DNA of 28,461 nt from JAHJTW01 sp964545545 (GTDB lineage: Bacteria > Krumholzibacteriota > Krumholzibacteriia > LZORAL124-64-63): the NCBI GenBank assembly GCA_964545545.1, contig CAZJGK010000036.1, forward strand, positions 1-28,461, written 5' to 3'. The translations under genes and the position numbers were made by a program. The first letter of the stretch is position 1. Every line of letters starts with the position of its first letter. The notes beneath the pieces are model-generated. The model was not told the origin of the DNA, ran no database searches, and saw only the letters and a program-made list of their open reading frames with translations. Of this stretch, positions 23,148 through 28,461 are shown piece by piece.

Positions 23148-24559
23148 TCCCGAGCGAACGTGTGATTGCCGGCTGCTATGGAGCCACCTTGCTGACGTTG
23201 CCCTGGGCAGGTTTGGGCGTGCTGAGGCTGCTGACCGGCCGGGATTGGGGCGGGGGACTGCAACCCTCTTGGGTCTTCATGGCCTTGGCGGTGGTGCTGA
23301 CTCTGGGTCGCAGCCTGATGCATGGCCGTTGGCGGCTGGGGAGGAGCCCGACCAAGAAAATCTGGTCCATTTCCGAGGTCCGATTCGGCACCCTGTGGGC
23401 CGGTGCGGTTGTTCTTTCGGGAATTGGCCTGGTGATCGCCGCCCCACCGGTTGCCCTGAGCGAGGCCCTGATCCGGTTCTTGAAGCAAATCATGCAACTG
23501 GCCATCATGATTGTCTTTGTGGTTTGGGTTGCCCGGTGGACCAGGGGTCGCCGGCGTTGGGTCTGGACGGCCCGTCTGGTGGTGATCGGGGCTCTGTTTC
23601 AGGCAGGGTACGGGGTTTTGCAACTGGTGGATTTTGGGGGTCACAGCGCCTGGTTTGGCGCTTTGGATAGGGTTTTTACCTCTAATCCATCCATCTTGTC
23701 CGGGTCTGGCGAACTCTATCTCGACAACGCCATGCAGCATGTTGCGCGTTTGCGGGGGACGGCTTGCGAGCCCCTATATCTGGGCAATTACCTGCTGCTT
23801 GCCATGCCTCTGGTTCAACTCACCGGATGGAAACGGGTGGGTCGGATCCTGGCGGCATTCATCCTGTTCGCCCTGTTGTTTCTGACCTGGTCGCGAGGCG
23901 CATGGTTGGCCGGACTGGGATCCTTGTGCGTCGGCATGATGGTTTGGGCTCGCTGTGCCGGCCAGGGATCGTGGCGAGATCGCTTGCGGAGAAACATGGG
24001 GATCAGATACCTGGTTTTGATCCTGGTGGGCGTCCTTGTGCTGGCGTACCTGATTCCGGGTACGATGGATCTTCCGGTCAGGCGGCTCCAGCAAAGCCTT
24101 TCGACCCGGGATTGGTCGAACCTGACCCGCATTTATAGCCTGCAGGCCGGCTGGCGCGCTTTTCTGCTCAGCCCCCTGCTTGGTATCGGGTGGGGACAAT
24201 TCGGATGGCATTTCCCTGTCCTGGTCGAACCGCTTGGTTTGCAGAGCCAGTTCTCCTGGCCGGTGGTGAATAATTTCTTCCTTGAAGTTCTCTGTGAAAC
24301 GGGTCTGGTGGGTCTGGCGACCCTGTTACTGTGGCTTGGCGGGGGCGTGCGAAACTGTTGGCGGAAGTTGCGTCCCGCAGACAGGACGGACACTTGGCTG
24401 TGTGCCCGCTCGGTGGCGGTGGCCATGGCTTTTACGGGGGTCTGGTTACAGTTGCTGACCTTTTCCCAGTACAATTTGCCCCACATCTGGGTGGCCCTGG
24501 GCTTGCTTTTTGCGTGTGCCCGGGAGGCCGGCCCCGAACGTCCCGGAGTGAATTCATGA
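23144..24559 (+). CDS. O-antigen ligase/polymerase-like (Wzy_C) membrane protein
   Basis: 471 aa, ATG 23144 overlapping the previous stop. About 10-12 membrane helices are spread through the protein. A large periplasmic loop of roughly 60-80 residues (about 165-215) lies before the LTWSRGAWLAGLGSL segment, a Wzy_C hallmark. A later GIGWGQFGWHF stretch lies in the second loop. Such proteins polymerise lipid-linked repeats or join glycan to a lipid acceptor at the periplasmic face. Whether it is a Wzy polymerase or a WaaL ligase cannot be decided. Neighbouring glycosyltransferases and the WecA-like enzyme support a surface polysaccharide pathway. Confidence 0.88.
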   Translation: MIPSERVIAGCYGATLLTLPWAGLGVLRLLTGRDWGGGLQPSWVFMALAVVLTLGRSLMHGRWRLGRSPTKKIWSISEVRFGTLWAGAVVLSGIGLVIAAPPVALSEALIRFLKQIMQLAIMIVFVVWVARWTRGRRRWVWTARLVVIGALFQAGYGVLQLVDFGGHSAWFGALDRVFTSNPSILSGSGELYLDNAMQHVARLRGTACEPLYLGNYLLLAMPLVQLTGWKRVGRILAAFILFALLFLTWSRGAWLAGLGSLCVGMMVWARCAGQGSWRDRLRRNMGIRYLVLILVGVLVLAYLIPGTMDLPVRRLQQSLSTRDWSNLTRIYSLQAGWRAFLLSPLLGIGWGQFGWHFPVLVEPLGLQSQFSWPVVNNFFLEVLCETGLVGLATLLLWLGGGVRNCWRKLRPADRTDTWLCARSVAVAMAFTGVWLQLLTFSQYNLPHIWVALGLLFACAREAGPERPGVNS

Positions 24560-25755
24560 CGATGGACAGACCTCATGTTGTGCTGGACGCCTTGTTGGTG
24601 GGACCGGAACCCACCGGTGTCGGCCGCAGCATCCTGGAACTGGCAAAGGCCATGTCCCGGCAGGATCGGGGCCTGGATTTTTCGGTTCTGGTCACCCATG
24701 ACGAGCCGTTTTTTTTCCTGAAGGGGGTGGCGAACTGGAACCTGGTGCCCGTCCCCGCGGCAGGCGGCGGATCGCTGCGCAAGGCTCTGTATACCCAACT
24801 GCAATTACCGCGGTTGTGCCGGAGGTTGGGCTGCGACCTGTTGCACAGCCTGCAGTTCGTGACCCCCTTGCGGTTATCCTGCCCACGGGTCGTGACGGTC
24901 CATGACCTGGCCTGGAAATCCTATGCGGGTTTGCTGCAGACTTCCCGCCGGCATTATTACGATTTGATGGTGCCGCGCTCACTCAGGGCTGCCGCGGCCA
25001 TTGTGACCAACAGCGAGAGCACCGCCGGGGATGTGCGCGCCTTCTTGCCGGATATCGCCGTGAAAGTAACGACCACGCCGTTCGGCACCCCTTCCTGGGT
25101 ATGGAAAATGCATGAGGAAAATGGTTTCCCGTTGGCGGACCATGATACCCGGGGACGCCCGTATTTTCTTTTCGTGGGGACGCTGGAACCGCGGAAAAAC
25201 CTGGAGCGCCTGCTGGCGGCCTACGAGAAATTTCTTGAGGAAAGCCTTTTGCATGGCCGGGCGGACGCTGAAATTCCCGATCTTCTGCTTGCCGGAGCCC
25301 GGGGTTGGAACGATGGGGTCCTCCAACGGCAAATCCGCCGATTGCTGGGAACCGGTAGGCTCCGGGTTCTGGACTATTGCTCCCCTGAACGGCTGTGGGG
25401 CTTGTACCGCAATGCGGTCGGACTCGTGTTTCCTTCCCTGCATGAGGGGTTCGGGTTTCCCATTCTCGAGGCCATGGCTGCCGGGTGTCCGGTGTTGACT
25501 TCGGGGCGAGGCGCCATGCGGGAGGTTGCAGGTGAGGCTGCCGTCTTTGTGTCCCCGGAGGATGTGGGCAGCATTTGCCGGGGATTTCATGACCTGGCCT
25601 GGGACGATAGTGATCCTGAAATCCGGCGCGCGTTGGGGTTCGCGCAGGCCAAGCGATGGGACTGGGAAGCAACCGCCGCCTCGACCTGTGCTGTCTATCG
25701 GAGGGTTTTGAGTTCTTTTTTTGATTGCCCACAAGCCGGACTTGGAATAACTTGA
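24556..25755 (+). CDS. Glycosyltransferase family 4
   Basis: 399 aa from ATG 24556, overlapping the previous stop with GGAG at 24544-24547; ATG 24562 is an alternative. The N-terminal acceptor domain includes the glycine-containing loop GPEPTGVGRSILELA. The second domain begins at RPYFLFVGTLEPRKNLERLLAAY, and the donor site is the E-x7-E element EGFGFPILEAMAAGCPVL. Layout is that of mannosyl/rhamnosyl-type GT4 enzymes of exopolysaccharide clusters, acting on the cytoplasmic face. Donor sugar is not readable. It lies between the polymerase/ligase and the WecA-like gene. Confidence 0.92.
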   Translation: MTMDRPHVVLDALLVGPEPTGVGRSILELAKAMSRQDRGLDFSVLVTHDEPFFFLKGVANWNLVPVPAAGGGSLRKALYTQLQLPRLCRRLGCDLLHSLQFVTPLRLSCPRVVTVHDLAWKSYAGLLQTSRRHYYDLMVPRSLRAAAAIVTNSESTAGDVRAFLPDIAVKVTTTPFGTPSWVWKMHEENGFPLADHDTRGRPYFLFVGTLEPRKNLERLLAAYEKFLEESLLHGRADAEIPDLLLAGARGWNDGVLQRQIRRLLGTGRLRVLDYCSPERLWGLYRNAVGLVFPSLHEGFGFPILEAMAAGCPVLTSGRGAMREVAGEAAVFVSPEDVGSICRGFHDLAWDDSDPEIRRALGFAQAKRWDWEATAASTCAVYRRVLSSFFDCPQAGLGIT

Positions 25756-25791
25756 CCCCACAAGTGCCATTGGCATGAGGTCAGGCGGACC

Positions 25792-27129
25792 ATGGACAGG
25801 AGTACTCAGGGAGGATTCGTGGATCTGGGCATTATAGCAATTCTGGGTTTTGCTGCTGCATTCCTGATGTCGTGGCTGGTGCAACCTCATTTCAGAAATC
25901 TAGGTTTCCTGACCGATATCGTGGACCAACCGGGATATCGCCGGCCCCACCGCGAGCCCGTGCCCCGGACCGGCGGCATGGCCATCTTCATCAGCTTTTT
26001 TTGTGCGCTGTTCTTTCTGGAAAATGTGATTCTGCACACCGAGTTGCCCTGGTCCTGGCTGGGTATTCTCATCGGCGCGGGTCTGGCGATACTGGCCCTC
26101 GGTGTCGGGGATGACCGGTTCGGCATCCACGCCGAAAAAAAACTTTACGGCCAAATCATCATCATCCTCGTGCTGATGATTTTCGGCCAGCGCATGGATA
26201 CCGTGTACTTGCCCGGTCTGGGTTCCTTCGACTTGGGTGGTTGGGCCTGGCCTTTTACCATGTTCTGGTATCTGGGCTTCATCAATTCCATGAATCTCAT
26301 CGACGGCCTGGACGGTCTGGCCAGCGGCATCAGTATACTGGCCTCGTTGACCCTGGTGGCCCTATCCCTGGCGGTGGGGCAGCTGTATTCGACCCTCTTC
26401 GCGGCCACGCTCTGCGGGGCCACCTTGGCTTTCCTGTACTGGAATATCAGTTCCCGCAAGATATTCCTGGGTGATTCCGGCAGCATGTGGATGGGCTTGA
26501 TGCTCGCCAGCCTGATGCTGAACCTGAGCCGTAAGGTGGGGGTGGGCCTGCCGGTCCTGTTGTCGCCGATGATTGTTCCCATCTGGGACACGGGTACCAC
26601 CATCTTGCGCCGGTATCGACGCCGGACTTCCATTTTCCTGGCGGATGATTTCCACTTGCATCACAGGTTGTTGCGTCTGGGCTTCAGCCCCAGTGGAGCG
26701 GTGATTCATTTGCTGCTGATCACGGCGGGCTCGATCCTGTTCGCCATGAGCGATTATCTGGATCTGGGGTGGATCGGGTTGCCCGCCCTGGGCGCCTGGA
26801 TGGTGGCTGGACAGATGGGTGCGGTCAGACACCTGGCCAACAGGCAGCGTGGCCTCGATTTATTTTCCGAATTATCCTATGCCCTGGGTTTTGATGACCA
26901 TTTGGACGCCCTGACCGGTCAGGTCGATCGCAATGTGGCGGACATCATCGACCTGCAGGAGGCGCGGCAGAAAGCCGGCCTGGTGGCTGAACTGCCAAGA
27001 GAAGGCACCACCGATACCCGCGCCGTTTTGCATCCGTTGTCGAATCGAGGAGTAGGCTCACGCTCCTCAGGCCTTGAAGACGGGAACACCCATGCCGTTC
27101 GACCCCCTACCAAAGATCCTCATCACTGA
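25792..27129 (+). CDS. WecA/TagO-type undecaprenyl-phosphate sugar-1-phosphate transferase
   Basis: 445 aa from ATG 25792. A GTG at 25819 with AGGGAGG just before it is a serious alternative start (436 aa). About ten or eleven membrane helices carry the family motifs: DQPGYRRPHREPVPRTGGMAIF, the aspartate pair GVGDDRFG, FINSMNLIDGLDGLASG, and FLGDSGSMWMG, then the HLHHRLLRLG cytoplasmic loop. It links a sugar-1-phosphate to undecaprenyl phosphate, the first step of lipid-linked polysaccharide synthesis. A hydrophilic C-terminal extension of about 100 residues, absent from most WecA proteins, reaches over the start of the next gene by 38 bp. Confidence 0.93.
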   Translation: MDRSTQGGFVDLGIIAILGFAAAFLMSWLVQPHFRNLGFLTDIVDQPGYRRPHREPVPRTGGMAIFISFFCALFFLENVILHTELPWSWLGILIGAGLAILALGVGDDRFGIHAEKKLYGQIIIILVLMIFGQRMDTVYLPGLGSFDLGGWAWPFTMFWYLGFINSMNLIDGLDGLASGISILASLTLVALSLAVGQLYSTLFAATLCGATLAFLYWNISSRKIFLGDSGSMWMGLMLASLMLNLSRKVGVGLPVLLSPMIVPIWDTGTTILRRYRRRTSIFLADDFHLHHRLLRLGFSPSGAVIHLLLITAGSILFAMSDYLDLGWIGLPALGAWMVAGQMGAVRHLANRQRGLDLFSELSYALGFDDHLDALTGQVDRNVADIIDLQEARQKAGLVAELPREGTTDTRAVLHPLSNRGVGSRSSGLEDGNTHAVRPPTKDPHH

Positions 27130-27760
27130 CCTGGAAAATTTGGCTCACGCAGCCGTTGACGACGCCTGGGACCTCGGTTGCGGGGACGGTCGTTTGGGCC
27201 GTCGCTTGCGGCAGTATGGCGTGCGGGTTTGGGGCCTCGACCGGCATCGGGAATTGGGGGCCTTCCCTGATGTCGTGGCCGATGTGCGGGCGCTGCCGGT
27301 TGCTGCCGGCCGGGCTGGTCTTGTCCTGGCGGCCAATCTTGTGCGGCATTTGTTGCCGCATGACCCGGCCGGGGATTTTTTGCTCCACTGGTTCAGCGCG
27401 CTGCGGTCCGGTGGAGTTTTGTATATTCTGGAGGATGCGCCTGATTGCGAGACGCCGGCCCGGAAAAACTATCATGACCTGCAGGAATTGCTTGTCCGTA
27501 TTGCCGGACCGGAGCGGGGACCCTTGCTTACCCCCGCCCATTTCCAGGCGATTGCCGGGAAGTTGCCTTCCGCAGCCGGATTGCGATGGGGAACGGGTTC
27601 AAACCTGCAGCGGCCCGATCCGGAAGTGGTCTTGAGCATGTTGGCCGGATGCGCAGGTCGGCCCTCGGGTTCCGTCGGACGCTTGATGCGCGCCATCAAG
27701 CGGCATGGCTTGGCGTACGGCGATTTCTGGTGGTTGCGGGTGTCCCGGGAAGGAGACTGA
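27092..27760 (+). CDS. Class I SAM-dependent methyltransferase
   Basis: 222 aa from ATG 27092, with GGGA upstream; a TTG at 27074 would add six residues. Motif I is DLGCGDGRLGRRL (about 28-40), followed by the acidic end of strand beta2 (VWGLDRHRELG), the VVADVRALPV strand and LVLAANLVRHLLP, giving the standard AdoMet fold. The C-terminal third contains substrate-side helices and a WWLRV end. It overlaps the WecA-like gene by 38 bp and is followed at 5 bp by the deacetylase-like gene, suggesting methylation of a sugar or a lipid carrier. Substrate unknown. Confidence 0.85.
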   Translation: MPFDPLPKILITDLENLAHAAVDDAWDLGCGDGRLGRRLRQYGVRVWGLDRHRELGAFPDVVADVRALPVAAGRAGLVLAANLVRHLLPHDPAGDFLLHWFSALRSGGVLYILEDAPDCETPARKNYHDLQELLVRIAGPERGPLLTPAHFQAIAGKLPSAAGLRWGTGSNLQRPDPEVVLSMLAGCAGRPSGSVGRLMRAIKRHGLAYGDFWWLRVSREGD

Positions 27761-27764
27761 TCCG

Positions 27765-28461
27765 GTGAAAACATGGCGCTGGGTGAGGGTGGCGGCCATT
27801 GTCTTGGCGGGAGGACTTCTGGGAGCGGGGTTTCTCTGTGACGGCCAGGGTTCACTCGTGGCCTGGAAGGATGTGCGGGCGGTCGTCATCGAAAGCGATG
27901 ATTGGGGACTGGCGGGTTTCATTCCCGCCGCCGGCGCGCTGGACGGGGTTGACCGGACAGAGCTGGGTCCGGGGCGCTTTCCCGCCGTTTACTGGGGTTC
28001 CACCCTTGAGGACAGTACGATGGTTGCGGACCTGGTGGGAATCCTCGGCTCGGTGGCGGGTCGGGACGGGCTGCCGGTCATCCTGCAGGCGAATTACGTG
28101 ATGGGTTCCTACGCCTGGGAGTCGCAGGGCGGTCGGTGGCGGTGGCAGCGTTTCCAATGGCCGGATTTTTCGGCTGCTTATTGCCGACCGGGAATGCTGG
28201 CCGCCGTGAAGGACGGCATGGCCAGGGGAGTCTGGTATCCCGAGTACCATGCCTTTACTCATTATGATCCCGCACTCCGTATGGATTCGGTGCGCAACAA
28301 CGCTGTGGCTGTCGCGGCCGCCCGGGCCGGTGTCATGATTTTTCCGGGCAGCGAACGTGCCTGGGAACTTTCTCCTTCACGGCCCCTGGCTGATTTGTCC
28401 GGGGAGCTGGATGCAGGCCTCGCCGTTTTTGCCCGTGCCTTCGGTCGGCCGCCAGGGTCGA
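27765..28461 (+). CDS. Polysaccharide deacetylase-like protein, partial (C-terminus beyond right edge)
   Basis: 232 codons are readable from GTG 27765, preceded by AAGGAG at 27750-27755; no stop before the edge. An N-terminal hydrophobic segment (about 7-24) signals export or anchoring. The catalytic-type motif VIESDDWG has D45 and D46. Later WYPEYHAFTH places H162 and H166 in the HxxxH spacing of the NodB/CE4 metal site. The SDDWG opening is familiar from polysaccharide (de)acetylase-like proteins. It would deacetylate an exported glycan in the periplasm. It fits the end of the polysaccharide locus, but the remaining motifs are off the window. Confidence 0.75.
   Translation, partial: MKTWRWVRVAAIVLAGGLLGAGFLCDGQGSLVAWKDVRAVVIESDDWGLAGFIPAAGALDGVDRTELGPGRFPAVYWGSTLEDSTMVADLVGILGSVAGRDGLPVILQANYVMGSYAWESQGGRWRWQRFQWPDFSAAYCRPGMLAAVKDGMARGVWYPEYHAFTHYDPALRMDSVRNNAVAVAAARAGVMIFPGSERAWELSPSRPLADLSGELDAGLAVFARAFGRPPGS

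Noticed and set aside
25754..25784. Imperfect inverted repeat (TGACC...GGTCA with TGCCA/TGGCA core) before the WecA-like gene
   Set aside because: Stem is interrupted and the core loop would be one base; not convincing as a terminator or operator.
1..28461. CRISPR arrays, tRNA or rRNA genes, insertion sequences, prophage
   Set aside because: No regular direct repeats, no cloverleaf or rRNA-like sequence in the gaps, and no transposase or integrase-like protein were seen; intergenic gaps are short.

Overview
The window is a gene-dense, GC-rich stretch of a bacterial chromosome. It holds about 31 protein genes, two of them cut by the window edges. I saw no rRNA, tRNA, CRISPR array, insertion sequence or phage gene. 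Many genes start with GTG and overlap the preceding stop by 1-8 bp, and clear Shine-Dalgarno sequences decide many starts. A Gram-negative-type envelope is inferred from the PpiD/SurA-like chaperone, TatA and the O-antigen-ligase-type polymerase. The mix (DapL-type lysine pathway, short unadenylylatable glutamine synthetase, DUF4321, MrfAB) is compatible with an FCB-group or deltaproteobacteria-like lineage. There is no marker RNA, so the phylum is not determined.

Layout. 1-472 (minus) is the 5' part of a cytidylate kinase-like gene with its own promoter. 676-4129 holds a GT4 glycosyltransferase followed by a molybdenum-cofactor maturation trio (yqeC, mocA-like, xdhC). 4305-5483 is an exported TPR protein closed by a strong terminator. 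5650-16519 is one long co-directional run: dapL, folB, folK, deoxynucleoside kinase, panB, panC, a GlmU N-terminal-domain protein, HIT protein, LytR_C protein, DUF4321, tatA, mrfA, mrfB and a winged-helix protein. A hairpin terminator separates it from the convergent ppiD-like gene (16611-18431, minus). glnA (18658) diverges from ppiD and is followed by a DUF212/PAP2-like membrane protein. A good sigma70 promoter (20564-20591) then drives an unusual ParA ATPase fused to a glycogen-binding-type module (20698-21771). From about 21870 to the right edge is a polysaccharide locus: an unknown protein, a membrane-anchored exported protein, a Wzy/ligase, a GT4 glycosyltransferase, a WecA-type initiating transferase, a SAM methyltransferase and a polysaccharide-deacetylase-like protein.

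How the genes work together. folB/folK make folate, and panB uses methylene-tetrahydrofolate, so folate and pantothenate synthesis are physically coupled. mrfA and mrfB form a helicase-nuclease DNA repair pair with a coupled winged-helix partner. The right-hand genes cover lipid-linked sugar initiation, transfer, polymerisation or ligation, and modification. The most novel item is the ParA-CBM48/AMPK-beta-type fusion, a candidate system for positioning alpha-glucan or polysaccharide structures in the cell. Second are the possible third member of the mrfAB operon and the diverged molybdenum-maturation trio that has no hydroxylase in view.
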